Assembly: GCA_964562375.1 (NCBI GenBank)
Contig: CAZLSW010000003.1
Location: 1-64,000 of the forward strand
From: JAJPXC01 sp964562375
Lineage (GTDB): Bacteria > Bacteroidota > Bacteroidia > Bacteroidales > Muribaculaceae
DNA: 64,000 bases
Direction: 5' to 3'
Shown here: piece after piece, positions 42,119 to 50,146 of the stretch
Numbering within the stretch: position 1 is the first letter of the stretch
How the letters are laid out: every line of letters starts with the position of its first letter
The notes under the pieces: generated by a model
Told to the model about the DNA's origin: nothing
The model's input: only the letters and a program-made list of their open reading frames with translations
The model's database searches: none
Position numbers and translations under genes: made by a program

Positions 42119-43083
42119 TCTCTGGGGAAAATGGCCTCGACCACGCGCAGCACGCTGGCGTTGGCGTTGTGGGTATAATAATGTATTGAGTTGAAGCCGT
42201 GGGCGATGAGGTCTTCGCTCTGTCGCTGGCACCACTCTACGCCCAACTCCTTAACCTCGGCGTCGCTGCGGCACTCCATCAGTCGCTTGGCAAGCTCCAT
42301 GGGCATGTCGACCTTGAACACCTTGGGCAACAGGGTAATCTGGTTGAGGGTGGTCAACGGTTTCAGGGCGGGGATGATGGGCACGTTGATACCCATCGCG
42401 CGGCAGCGGTCGACATAGGAGTAGAATTTCTGGTTGTCGAAGAACATCTGCGTGGCGACGTAGCTTGCTCCGTTGTCGACCTTGCTTTTGAGCCACATCA
42501 GGTCCATCTCCATGTTGGGCGACTCCTCGTGTTTCTCGGGATATCCGGCCACGCCGTAGTTGAACGGTGCCTCGGGCTGCATGTCCATTTTAGTGCCGTC
42601 GATGAACAGGCCGCGGTTGAAGTCGTTGATCTGTTGCTGGAGGTCGATGGCGTGGGCATGTCCGTCGGGATTGGGGATGAAACGGTTTTCGTGTTTGGCT
42701 TTGTCGCCGCGGAGCACAAAAAGGTTGTTGATACCCAGGAATGACAGATCGATCAGGGCGTACTCGGTTTCGATTTTGGAGTATCCCGAGCATATCATGT
42801 GGGGCACGGCAGGGATGTTGTAACGATGCTGGAGGGCGACGGCCACGGCCACCGAGCCGGGACGGGCACGCTCGCTGATCTTACGGTAGAGGCCGTCGTC
42901 GGTGGTTTTGTACACCAGCTCGGAGCGGTGGGTGGTGATGTTGATGAAACGCGGGCCGAAGGGCAGGAATTTGTCGATACCCTCGACGAGCTTGTTCAAG
43001 CCGCGCCCTTTCAGGGGGGGCAACACCTCGAGGGAGAAACCGGGCTTGTCGGCTCGGGCCAATATTTCAGGTACAGTAATCAT
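42115..43083 (-). CDS. metF: Methylenetetrahydrofolate reductase
   Basis: FAD enzyme reducing 5,10-methylene-THF to 5-methyl-THF for methionine synthesis. From the ATG at 43083 the product is 322 aa. It shows FSLEVLPPLKGRGLNKL, the FINITTHRS region, HMICSGYSK, LFVLRGDK and PIIPALKPL, in the order of the family. A TATCTTTG (43095-43088, minus) ends only four bases before this ATG, so the transcript could start at or next to the start codon. An ATG at 43098 overlaps the -7 element. Coupled by ATGA to holB. Confidence 0.92.
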   Translation of the reverse strand: MITVPEILARADKPGFSLEVLPPLKGRGLNKLVEGIDKFLPFGPRFINITTHRSELVYKTTDDGLYRKISERARPGSVAVAVALQHRYNIPAVPHMICSGYSKIETEYALIDLSFLGINNLFVLRGDKAKHENRFIPNPDGHAHAIDLQQQINDFNRGLFIDGTKMDMQPEAPFNYGVAGYPEKHEESPNMEMDLMWLKSKVDNGASYVATQMFFDNQKFYSYVDRCRAMGINVPIIPALKPLTTLNQITLLPKVFKVDMPMELAKRLMECRSDAEVKELGVEWCQRQSEDLIAHGFNSIHYYTHNANASVLRVVEAIFPRE

Positions 43084-43186
43084 AACGCAAAGATACATAA
43101 TTTCTACGAAATAAAAATGAAGAGGGGAGGAATTATGAACCAAGCGAGGGGTGAAATTGTATTTTATGTAAACGATTTCAACTATT

Positions 43187-44029
43187 ATGGGAAAGATAAA
43201 AATCTATTGGTTTCACTGCGGGCGCGTGAGGGTGTCCTCCAAGTTGCCCTACGGTAATGGGAATTTCTTGGGTGCCTCGGGCTTCTTCACCCGCGCCGCC
43301 GATAAAGTGTGGCTCCCCGTATCGGCAATGTATATCGACCATCCCAAGGCGAAGGTGCTGGTGGATTGCGGCTGGCATCGCGACATGTCGCCGTCCAACA
43401 CTTTTGATCGTAACGCCCAGATTTCCCACATGTCGATGCTCCTGTATATGGTAAATCAAGGCGTTGTGGGCAAGGGGCAGACAATCGCCGAGCAGTTGGC
43501 AAAGATCGGTGTCAAGGAGAGCGATTTGGATTATGTGCTGCTGTCCCACTTGGATTGCGACCATGTGTCGGGGCTGAAGATGGTGTCGAAGGCCAAAAAC
43601 ATATTGGTGTCGGAGCCTGAGTTGCGCTCGGCGTCGTATTGGCTCAACCGCTTCCGCTACACTCCGAGCATGTGGGCTGGAACGCAGATACGGCCGTTCC
43701 GCTTCGGCCGCACTGGTCATGGGCCGATGGACAAGAGCTACGACTTGCTTGGCGACGGCTCCATTGAACTTGTGTGGACCCCGGGCCATTCCAAGGGGCA
43801 TTTCGCGACGAAAGTTACGGGCCATGGGGGCCGCTACATGCTCTATTACGGAGATGCCGGTTACGGACCGCGCTCGTGGCAGCAGATGGTGTTGCCGGGG
43901 TTGTGCGACGACCGAGGCCAGGCGCGGGCATCCCTGCAGTGGGTGCGCCAGGAGAGCCTCGAAGAGCATTGCGTGGCGTCGTTCGCCAACCATGACCTTT
44001 CGGCCGATCCCTGCGTAATCGAGCTGTAG
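43187..44029 (+). CDS. Metallo-beta-lactamase-fold hydrolase (lactonase-like)
   Basis: A 280-aa cytoplasmic hydrolase. The metal motif is VLLSHLDCDHVSGLK, i.e. HxDxDH where the classical form is HxHxDH; later ligands are in WTPGHSKGHF and YGDAGYGP. The overall pattern resembles the N-acyl-homoserine-lactonase-like group of the superfamily. The substrate is unknown, and quorum quenching should not be assumed. No operon partners. Confidence 0.75.
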   Translation: MGKIKIYWFHCGRVRVSSKLPYGNGNFLGASGFFTRAADKVWLPVSAMYIDHPKAKVLVDCGWHRDMSPSNTFDRNAQISHMSMLLYMVNQGVVGKGQTIAEQLAKIGVKESDLDYVLLSHLDCDHVSGLKMVSKAKNILVSEPELRSASYWLNRFRYTPSMWAGTQIRPFRFGRTGHGPMDKSYDLLGDGSIELVWTPGHSKGHFATKVTGHGGRYMLYYGDAGYGPRSWQQMVLPGLCDDRGQARASLQWVRQESLEEHCVASFANHDLSADPCVIEL

Positions 44030-44046
44030 GGCTCTATAGAAAAATA

Positions 44047-44104
44047 TTGGCGTTTAACAAAAAAGTGTTATATTCGCGTTACACAATCTCGACAGAGGTT
44101 GTGT
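44047..44104 (+). promoter_or_regulatory. Promoter and 5'-end hairpin of the DUF4301 gene
   Basis: TTG at 44047-44049, 19 bases, TATATTCG at 44069-44076 (a variant -7). Right at the predicted transcript start is a 10-bp hairpin, ACACAATCTC (44081-44090) with GAGGTTGTGT (44095-44104), one G-U pair and a GACA loop. Such a terminal hairpin could protect the mRNA 5' end. Confidence 0.55.
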
Positions 44105-44161
44105 AATGCGATTTTTTGTGTTTCAACCCTACTAATAATCAAAATAACCAACACATTCATC

Positions 44162-45691
44162 ATGCTTAGCGAACACGACCGCGCGACCCTCGCGAAAAAG
44201 GGCATCTCGGAAGAGAAACTCAACGAACAACTAAAAAGATTCACTACCGGTTTCCCCTATATGCGCCTTGCGTCGTCGGCCAAGGTAGGTGCCGGCATCA
44301 AGGCGCTCAGCGACGAGGAGCAAGAAAAAGCCATCGACCGCTGGCACAAGTACCTTGAGGATGGTGGCGAGGTGGTCAAGATGGTGCCCGCGTCGGGTGC
44401 CGCGAGCCGCATGTTCAAGGCTCTATTCTCATTCGTTGAGGGTGAGGAGTCGCAACCCAAGGAGGACTCTCCCGTGGATCAGTTGTTGAAGGGTATCGAC
44501 CGCACGCCGTTTCGCGACGAGCTGGAGGCCACTATGCTTCGATTGCACGGCTTGACAATCAAGGAGGCTCTGAAGAAGGGTCGCGCCAAGGACGTGATCG
44601 CGGCGCTTATTCTCCCGGAGGGGATGGGCTACGGCTCGCTTCCCAAGGGGCTTTTGCTGTTCCATCGTTATCAAGGCCAGCTGCCCCGCACTCCGCTGGA
44701 AGAGCAGATGGCCGAGGGTGCGCAGATGGCCAAGGGCCGCGACGGCGTTGTGAAACTCCATTTCACCGTTTCGCCCGATCATCGCAAACTGTTCACCGAG
44801 AAGATCGAGCAGGTGAAGCCGGAAATGGAGGTGCGTTTCGGCGTGAAATACGACATCAGCTTGTCGGAGCAAAAGCCGTCGACCGACACCGTGGCTGGCG
44901 CTGAGGATGGCACGGCGTTCCGCGACGAGAACGGCGAGATGGTGTTCCGCCCCGGTGGTCACGGGGCTCTGATCGAGAACCTTAACGACCTCGACTCGGC
45001 GGTGGTGTTCCTGAAAAATATCGACAACGTAGTGCCCGACTCGCGCCGCGACGACACCATTCGTTACAAGGAGGTGCTCGGTGGCTACCTGATTGAGGTG
45101 CACGACAAGATTGCCCAATACTTGGGCATGCTCAATACGGGCAAGTACACGATCAACGACCTGCGCGAGATGATCGCCTTCATGCACGACGTGCTGTGCA
45201 TCCGTGATGAGAAGATGAAGTCGCTGGAGGACGCCGAGTTGGCCCTTTACATCAAGTCGAAGCTTGATCGACCCCTGCGCGTGTGCGGCATGGTGAAGAA
45301 CGAGGGTGAGCCAGGTGGAGGCCCGTTCATCGCTTACAACCCCGATGGCTCCACGTCGCCCCAAATCCTGGAGAGTACCCAGATCGATCCGGCCAATGCG
45401 GAGGCGATGGCGATGATGCGCGAGGCTACCCACTTCAATCCCGTCGACCTCGTGTGCTACATCAAGGACGTTAACGGCAAGAAGTACGACCTGCCGTCGC
45501 ACGTCGACCCCGATGCCGGGTTCATCTCGTCGAAGAGCTACCACGGTCGCGAGCTGAAAGCGTTGGAGCTCCCCGGCTTGTGGAACGGAGCGATGAGCGA
45601 CTGGAACACAGTGTTCGTGGAGGTGCCAATCACGACGTTCAACCCGGTGAAGACTGTCAACGACCTGCTGAGACCGGTACATAACGCGTAA
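44162..45691 (+). CDS. DUF4301 family protein
   Basis: A 509-aa cytoplasmic protein conserved in Bacteroidetes. Recognisable stretches are FPYMRLASSAKVGAGIKAL, VKMVPASGAASRMFKALFSF and MVFRPGGHGALIENLNDLDS, followed by SAVVFLKNIDNVVPD. The GxGxRM-like PASGAASRMF and the GGHGAL...DLD pattern recall nucleotidyltransferase folds, so a sugar-nucleotide or similar transfer is possible, but the function is unknown. The start at 44162 fits the leader; the in-frame upstream start at 44099 falls inside the 5' hairpin. Codon use is strongly optimised, suggesting high expression. Confidence 0.82.
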   Translation: MLSEHDRATLAKKGISEEKLNEQLKRFTTGFPYMRLASSAKVGAGIKALSDEEQEKAIDRWHKYLEDGGEVVKMVPASGAASRMFKALFSFVEGEESQPKEDSPVDQLLKGIDRTPFRDELEATMLRLHGLTIKEALKKGRAKDVIAALILPEGMGYGSLPKGLLLFHRYQGQLPRTPLEEQMAEGAQMAKGRDGVVKLHFTVSPDHRKLFTEKIEQVKPEMEVRFGVKYDISLSEQKPSTDTVAGAEDGTAFRDENGEMVFRPGGHGALIENLNDLDSAVVFLKNIDNVVPDSRRDDTIRYKEVLGGYLIEVHDKIAQYLGMLNTGKYTINDLREMIAFMHDVLCIRDEKMKSLEDAELALYIKSKLDRPLRVCGMVKNEGEPGGGPFIAYNPDGSTSPQILESTQIDPANAEAMAMMREATHFNPVDLVCYIKDVNGKKYDLPSHVDPDAGFISSKSYHGRELKALELPGLWNGAMSDWNTVFVEVPITTFNPVKTVNDLLRPVHNA

Positions 45692-45748
45692 GATTAAAAA
45701 CTTTTTTGTAACTTCGCGGTCGAGAAATCCATATAACATTATTTAGAT

Positions 45749-46507
45749 ATGAGAAAGAAAATTGTTGCCGGCAACTGGAAGATGAACACCACCCTTGAGG
45801 AGGGTGTGCAGTTGGCCAAGGAAGTGAACGAGGCTCTTGCCACAACCGAGAATCGCAAGTGTGACGTCGTTATATGCGTGCCTTTCACCCATCTGGCCAT
45901 CATCAACCAGGTGATCGACAAGGATCGTCTGGGTCTTGGCGCCGAGAACTGCGCCGACCATCTGAAGGGCGCTTACACCGGCGAGGTATCGGCTCCCATG
46001 GTAGCCTCCACCGGTGCCAACTACGTGATTCTTGGCCACTCGGAGCGCCGTCAGTATTACGGAGAGACCCCCGAGATTCTCAAGACCAAGGTTAACCTCG
46101 CTCTCGAGGAGGGATTGACCCCCATCTTCTGTATCGGTGAGGTGCTCGAGCAGCGCGAGGATGGCAGCTATCTCGACGTGGTAAAGGCCCAAATCGAGGA
46201 GTCACTCTTCGATCTCGACGCTGAGCAGTTCGGTAAAATCATCCTGGCCTACGAGCCCGTATGGGCAATCGGTACGGGCAAGACCGCTACCGACGACCAG
46301 GCACAGGAGATGCACGCGTTCATCCGCAAGGTGATCGCCGACAAGTATGGCAAGGAAGTGGCCGACAACACCTCGATCCTCTACGGTGGTTCGTGCAAGC
46401 CCTCCAACGCCGCTCAGCTGTTTGCGAAGCCCGACGTTGACGGCGGACTCATCGGCGGTGCCTCCCTCAAGTGCGCCGACTTCATGGGTATCGTCAATGC
46501 GTTCTAA
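45749..46507 (+). CDS. tpiA: Triosephosphate isomerase
   Basis: Glycolytic interconversion of DHAP and GAP. The 252-aa TIM barrel has [18 protein letters not shown] (active-site N and K), the catalytic His in [13 protein letters not shown], the catalytic Glu in [17 protein letters not shown] (loop 6), and the phosphate-binding [16 protein letters not shown] and [11 protein letters not shown]. The preceding gap has a -7-like TAACTTCG near 45709. The stop lies 11 bases inside the next gene. Confidence 0.97.
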   Translation: MRKKIVAGNWKMNTTLEEGVQLAKEVNEALATTENRKCDVVICVPFTHLAIINQVIDKDRLGLGAENCADHLKGAYTGEVSAPMVASTGANYVILGHSERRQYYGETPEILKTKVNLALEEGLTPIFCIGEVLEQREDGSYLDVVKAQIEESLFDLDAEQFGKIILAYEPVWAIGTGKTATDDQAQEMHAFIRKVIADKYGKEVADNTSILYGGSCKPSNAAQLFAKPDVDGGLIGGASLKCADFMGIVNAF

Positions 46508-47018
46508 CAACCTTTACCAGCGGGTACTGCCCGCTTTGGCCCTGTCATTTCTTCTCCCGGCTGTCGCTCCTCAGGCGTCGGCCGAGGAGGAGACGCAGGC
46601 CTCTATCACGATCATCGACCATTTGCAGGCCGATTCGATAATCACCGTCGAGTTGCCGGAGGGGCTTGAGGAACGCCTTGTGCGTCAAGAGGGAGCAGCG
46701 GAAAGCGCAGTCGCTTCATCCGAGACCAAGACTGGAACCACCCCGACGCGTGCCGCAGGTTACCGCGTGCAGGTGTACTCCGATGGTAATTCGCGTACGG
46801 CCAAGGCCGAGGCCTCGGCACGCGCCCGCAACATCTCGGCGCGACTGCCTCAATACCGTACCTACGTTGTGTACACCTCACCGTATTGGCGGTTGAAGGT
46901 GGGCGATTTCCGCACGCAAGCCGACGCGCAAGCCGCCGCCGACGAGATTCGTCACGCTTTCCCCGCTTACAGCAAGGAGGTGAGGGTGGTGCGCGACCGT
47001 ATTTCCACTACCAAATGA
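46497..47018 (+). CDS. Secreted SPOR-domain protein
   Basis: A 173-aa protein starting inside the tpiA 3' end (ATG at 46497). A signal peptide ([19 protein letters not shown]) is followed by a linker and a SPOR domain ([19 protein letters not shown] to SKEVRVVRD). SPOR domains bind denuded septal peptidoglycan. The gene is sandwiched between tpiA and folE with overlaps on both sides, so it is part of the operon. Confidence 0.82.
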   Translation: MRSNNLYQRVLPALALSFLLPAVAPQASAEEETQASITIIDHLQADSIITVELPEGLEERLVRQEGAAESAVASSETKTGTTPTRAAGYRVQVYSDGNSRTAKAEASARARNISARLPQYRTYVVYTSPYWRLKVGDFRTQADAQAAADEIRHAFPAYSKEVRVVRDRISTTK

Positions 47019-47641
47019 GTCTGACCGATTCCAATTCGTTGAAAGCCAAAGAGGTCGCTATGCAAGAGGTGACCCCGGACGCCAACCCCGTGGTGAACGA
47101 GATCGCTCGTCACTACGAGGCTATTCTGCGTTTACTGGGCGAAGATCCCACCCGTGAGGGCCTTGTCAAAACACCCATGCGAGCCGCTAAAGCCATGTAT
47201 AAGGCTACCCGAGGCTACGACCTCGACGCTGGCGAGATTATGCGTAAGGCCATCTTTACCCATGAGGGTTCGCGGATGGTGATTGTGCAGGACGTGGAAT
47301 TCTATTCGCTGTGTGAGCACCATATTCTGCCGTTCTTTGGGAAGATAGCGGTAGGGTATCTCCCCAAAGGTAAAATAGTGGGGCTAAGCAAGTTGGCGCG
47401 CGTGGTTGACGCTTTCGCCCGTCGACTACAAGTGCAGGAGCGATTGACGGCGCAAATCTGCCAGTCGGTGGCCGACACGCTCGAGGCCGATGGCGTAATC
47501 GTGGTTTGCACGGCCGAGCACCTGTGCATGAAGATGCGCGGAGTGGAGAAGCAAGGCTGCGCCACCACGACGCTGGAATATTGCGGCCGATTCGCCGAGG
47601 ATCCACAGCTGCGGGCTGAGTTTCTTGCGGCGATAAAGTAA
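47015..47641 (+). CDS. folE: GTP cyclohydrolase I
   Basis: Forms 7,8-dihydroneopterin triphosphate from GTP, the first step of folate and pterin synthesis. The 208-aa protein has GEDPTREGLVKTPMRAAKAM, the zinc ligands in EFYSLCEHHILPFFGKIAVG and TAEHLCMKMRGVEKQGCATT, and LSKLARVVDAFARRLQVQER. The ATG at 47015 overlaps the preceding stop in the pattern ATGA; the longer upstream frame lies in another gene. Confidence 0.95.
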   Translation: MSLTDSNSLKAKEVAMQEVTPDANPVVNEIARHYEAILRLLGEDPTREGLVKTPMRAAKAMYKATRGYDLDAGEIMRKAIFTHEGSRMVIVQDVEFYSLCEHHILPFFGKIAVGYLPKGKIVGLSKLARVVDAFARRLQVQERLTAQICQSVADTLEADGVIVVCTAEHLCMKMRGVEKQGCATTTLEYCGRFAEDPQLRAEFLAAIK

Positions 47642-47646
47642 TGTTT

Positions 47647-47685
47647 CGGCCCGAGGACGGGCCGAGTTCCCTTCTCCTGATGTCG
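47647..47685. repeat. GC-rich palindrome after folE
   Basis: CGGCCCG-AGGA-CGGGCCG (47647-47664) is followed by AGTTCCCTTCTCCTGATG, a diverged form of the CGACTTCCATTCTCTTGAT tail seen at 23620 and 30011. It may act as the folE terminator. Confidence 0.6.
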
Positions 47686-47708
47686 CTTTCCATTATTAAT
47701 TTCTGATT

Positions 47709-48209
47709 ATGAAAAAGCTTTTATTTTTGTTGCTGTTGATGGGAGTGTTGCCATCGTGCAAAACCACCGAGGCCAATTATAAGGCCGCCTACGACCGCGC
47801 CCGCGAGCAGAAAGAGGCTACCACTCCGCTCGATTCCACCATATACGCCCGAATACGCCAGGAGGCTCAACGCGACGCCCGCGACTTCGTGGACGAAAAT
47901 CTGGTGGTCGTCACCGAGCGGGTGAAAGTGACACCCGACCAAGGTGTTGAGACGCGCCCCTTGGAGCAGTACAACGTGATGGTGGCTCAATTCAAGCAAT
48001 TGTTCAACGCCAAGTCGATGCGCGACCGCCTGTGCGAGGCCGGTTTCGCCGACGCGATGGTGGTGGAGACAGCCGAGCCGTTGTATTATGTGGTGGCCGG
48101 TGTTGCTCCCACCGAGGGCGATGTCTCGGCCCTGGTGAAACGTCTACGCAAGCAGACCGCAGTGGCTATCCGGGAGCCGTATCCTCAAGTATTGAAGCCG
48201 GTGAGGTAG
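47709..48209 (+). CDS. Lipoprotein with a SPOR-like C-terminal region
   Basis: A 166-aa protein with a type II signal peptide (MKKLLFLLLLMGVLPSCK; lipobox cysteine C17). The central part is charged and helical. The C-terminus (YNVMVAQFKQLFNAKSMRDR ... EPLYYVVAGVAPTEGDVSAL) follows the strand-helix pattern of a SPOR-type domain. Its likely place is the outer or inner membrane facing the periplasm, in keeping with the SPOR protein two genes upstream. Precise role unknown. Confidence 0.65.
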   Translation: MKKLLFLLLLMGVLPSCKTTEANYKAAYDRAREQKEATTPLDSTIYARIRQEAQRDARDFVDENLVVVTERVKVTPDQGVETRPLEQYNVMVAQFKQLFNAKSMRDRLCEAGFADAMVVETAEPLYYVVAGVAPTEGDVSALVKRLRKQTAVAIREPYPQVLKPVR

Positions 48210-48210
48210 A

Positions 48211-48238
48211 GGCAAGAGTAAAGAGGCAAGAGTAAAGA
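48211..48238. repeat. 14-bp direct repeat before the nitroreductase gene
   Basis: AGGCAAGAGTAAAG occurs twice without a gap. It is purine-rich and related to the heptamer tandems at 60136 (AGGCAAA on the complement). It occupies the ribosome-binding zone of the next gene, whose ATG is at 48242. Confidence 0.85.
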
Positions 48239-48241
48239 GTT

Positions 48242-48898
48242 ATGGAGTTTAGGGTAGATTTTGAGGTGGTGAAAGAGCGGCATTCGGTGAGGGCTTATAC
48301 CGATGACCCGGTGACGGAGGCTCAGGCCGAGAACCTGTGCGGGTTGCTCGACGAGGCCAATCGCGAGGGCGGGTTGCACATGCAATTGGTGCTCGACGAT
48401 CCAAAGGCTTTCGGCAAGTCTATTACGGCGCATTACGGGAGTTTCCGCAACGTGAAATATTATATTGCGCTGGTGGCTGAGAAGGGGAAATCGGAGGCCT
48501 TGGGCTATTACGGGGAGATGGCTGTATTGCGCGCCCAGGAGTTGGGATTGCACACGTGCTGGGTGGCTCTTACCTATTCCAAGCGCAACACTCGCTGCAA
48601 GGTGTTGGATGGAGAAAAGATTTACGGTGTGATATCGCTGGGTCGCGGGGTGGAAGGTGGTCACGATCACAAGACGCGCTCGGTGGAGGAGATAGGCGGG
48701 ATAACCCCGGAAAGCCCTGAGTGGTATCGGAGGGCAATCGAGTGGGTGAGGCTGGCACCATCGGCGTTGAACCAGCAGTTGACGCGATTCCGATTGCAGG
48801 ATGACGGGACGGTGACGGTGAAGTCGCGCCGTGGTTTTTGCTGGCGGATGGATATGGGGATCGCAAAGCTGCATTTCGACTTGGGGAGGGAAGGGTAA
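48242..48898 (+). CDS. Nitroreductase family protein
   Basis: A 218-aa FMN-dependent oxidoreductase-like protein. The N-terminal KERHSVRAYTDDPVTEAQAE is the typical RxSxRxY phosphate-binding start; SFRNVKYYIALVAEK, YGEMAVLRAQELGLHTCWVA and the final helix region also fit. The second half, including APSALNQQLTRFRL, lies later than usual, as in the putative TM-nitroreductase group. Substrate unknown. A palindromic repeat begins five bases after its stop. Confidence 0.8.
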   Translation: MEFRVDFEVVKERHSVRAYTDDPVTEAQAENLCGLLDEANREGGLHMQLVLDDPKAFGKSITAHYGSFRNVKYYIALVAEKGKSEALGYYGEMAVLRAQELGLHTCWVALTYSKRNTRCKVLDGEKIYGVISLGRGVEGGHDHKTRSVEEIGGITPESPEWYRRAIEWVRLAPSALNQQLTRFRLQDDGTVTVKSRRGFCWRMDMGIAKLHFDLGREG

Positions 48899-48902
48899 TT
48901 GA

Positions 48903-48992
48903 ACCACCGCGGCAAACCGCGGGGCACCGTGGCTTGCTAATTCATGGCCGCTGGGGGCAGCGACCGCTCCCAGATAGGGCTACCGCAGGGCT
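48903..48992. repeat. GC-rich palindromic repeat abutting a secreted-protein gene
   Basis: ACCACCGCGGCAAACCGCGG, then GGCACCGTGGCTTGCTAATT, nearly identical to 10918-10957, followed by TGGCCGCTGGGGGCAGCGAC and CGCTCCCAGATAGGGCTACC. The right end runs into the truncated signal peptide of the gene at 49002. Confidence 0.85.
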
Positions 48993-49001
48993 GCCGCATT
49001 T

Positions 49002-49814
49002 ATGGCAGTAACCGCATCCGCACAGGATGTTGACCTGTACCTCGTAGGTGCTTTCAACAACTGGAACAACGGTGATCCCACTTACTTGATGACCAACAAG
49101 GGCGACGGCGTCTATGAGATTACGATGTCGGAGATCAGCTCGCAGTTCAAGGTAACCGACGGCGACTGGACCGCTCCCTACAACATGGGTGGCGACGGTC
49201 AGGGTATCGTTCTTGGCACTCCCGCTCAGCTTGTGGAGGATTCCAACAGCAACCTGTTCTTTGCCGACTATGACGGCGTGATCGACGCTTACATCGTTGT
49301 TAACCTCAACGACTTGACCGTCACCGTAACCGGTGATGGCTACACCGCCGAGAAGGTGTGGTACATTCAGGGCGTTAACGGCGACTGGGCTACTTGGAGC
49401 ACCGACAACCAGTTCGTAAAGAACGATGAGAACGGCTGCTACGAGATCAACGAGTTCTTGTTCACCAGCGCTGGCGAGTTCAAGCTGGCTACCGAGAACT
49501 GGGTTAACGAGTACGGCTCGGGCGAGAACACCTCAGCTATCGCCTTCGGCAACTTCTCCACTCAGCTTTACGTGAGCGGTGGCAACGTTGAGTACTCGAT
49601 TCTTGGCACCTTCGGCATCCGCTTCAACCCCGAGACCGAGGTTATCGAGTTCGTACAGGGCGGTCTTGGTGGCGTTAACAACATCACCGTTGACATCAAC
49701 AACGCGGCCGACGCTATCTACTACAACCTGCAGGGCGTGCGCGTAGACAACCCCACCAACGGTGTCTACATCCGTCAGCAGAACGGCACCGCTGTTAAAG
49801 TGCTCATGAAATAA
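49002..49814 (+). CDS. Secreted beta-domain protein with truncated signal peptide
   Basis: A 270-aa protein. The start MAVTASAQDVDLYLVGAFNN holds only the end of a signal peptide (VTASAQ cleavage region); the hydrophobic core is missing where the palindromic repeat lies. The body has two SusE/SusF-like starch-binding-type repeats (LYLVGAFNNWNNGDPTYLMT and WYIQGVNGDWATWSTDNQFV). It ends in a sorting-domain-like segment (YYNLQGVRVDNPTNGVYIRQ). Codon use is strongly optimised, which suggests the gene was highly expressed. It may now fail export, or a repeat-borne upstream start may be used; the in-frame TAG at 48975 limits this. Confidence 0.7.
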   Translation: MAVTASAQDVDLYLVGAFNNWNNGDPTYLMTNKGDGVYEITMSEISSQFKVTDGDWTAPYNMGGDGQGIVLGTPAQLVEDSNSNLFFADYDGVIDAYIVVNLNDLTVTVTGDGYTAEKVWYIQGVNGDWATWSTDNQFVKNDENGCYEINEFLFTSAGEFKLATENWVNEYGSGENTSAIAFGNFSTQLYVSGGNVEYSILGTFGIRFNPETEVIEFVQGGLGGVNNITVDINNAADAIYYNLQGVRVDNPTNGVYIRQQNGTAVKVLMK

Positions 49815-49845
49815 GCATTTAACATAGCTTATACAACATTAAAGG

Positions 49846-49875
49846 CCCACCACTTGCATAAGTGGTGGGTTTTTT
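49846..49875 (+). terminator. Intrinsic terminator
   Basis: CCCACCACTT (49846-49855) and AAGTGGTGGG (49860-49869) form a 10-bp stem with a GCAT loop, followed by TTTTTT. It ends the secreted-protein transcript. Confidence 0.9.
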
Positions 49876-49884
49876 CTACTTTTG
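49854..49884 (+). promoter_or_regulatory. Promoter overlapping the terminator
   Basis: TTG at 49854-49856 sits in the terminator hairpin and TACTTTTG at 49877-49884 just after the T run, 20 bases apart. It would drive the small gene at 49913 and the aguA-aguB genes. Confidence 0.6.
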
Positions 49885-49912
49885 AGGCGTGAAAAATTGA
49901 AACCAACCTACC

Positions 49913-50146
49913 ATGAACGATATTACAGAATTGTTTGACGACCTATTAGTAGAATACGACAGTATCGATATAGCAGAAGCCGAGTTCAAGAAACGCCTTG
50001 TCGAGGACCCCGACATCAAGGAGGCTTACTCGGAATGGTGTCATGCTGTGGGCTCAAGCGAGAAACACGGCTTTATGGATTATGCTGAAGAATACAAGGA
50101 GTCGCAGGACTCGGTGTGGGAAGCCTTGAACGACTTCGATGAATAG
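49913..50146 (+). CDS. Small acidic protein, unknown function
   Basis: A 77-aa, strongly acidic, helical protein (ITELFDDLLVEYDSIDIAEA, YAEEYKESQDSVWEALNDFD). Its own promoter is clear, and its end overlaps aguA by 8 bases. Short acidic proteins of this form are common in Bacteroidales, and I recognise no family. Translational coupling could link it to putrescine synthesis. Confidence 0.65.
   Translation: MNDITELFDDLLVEYDSIDIAEAEFKKRLVEDPDIKEAYSEWCHAVGSSEKHGFMDYAEEYKESQDSVWEALNDFDE

Noticed and set aside
43187..44029. Dedicated quorum-quenching lactonase
   Set aside because: Only the superfamily fold and an HxDxDH motif are visible; this does not identify the substrate.
44429..45739. Minus-strand frame of 436 codons
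   Set aside because: Antisense to the DUF4301 gene; no family motif and composition typical of shadow frames.
48234..48240. Ribosome-binding site for the nitroreductase gene
   Set aside because: The purine-rich bases belong to the 14-bp direct repeat, so their resemblance to such a site may be coincidental.
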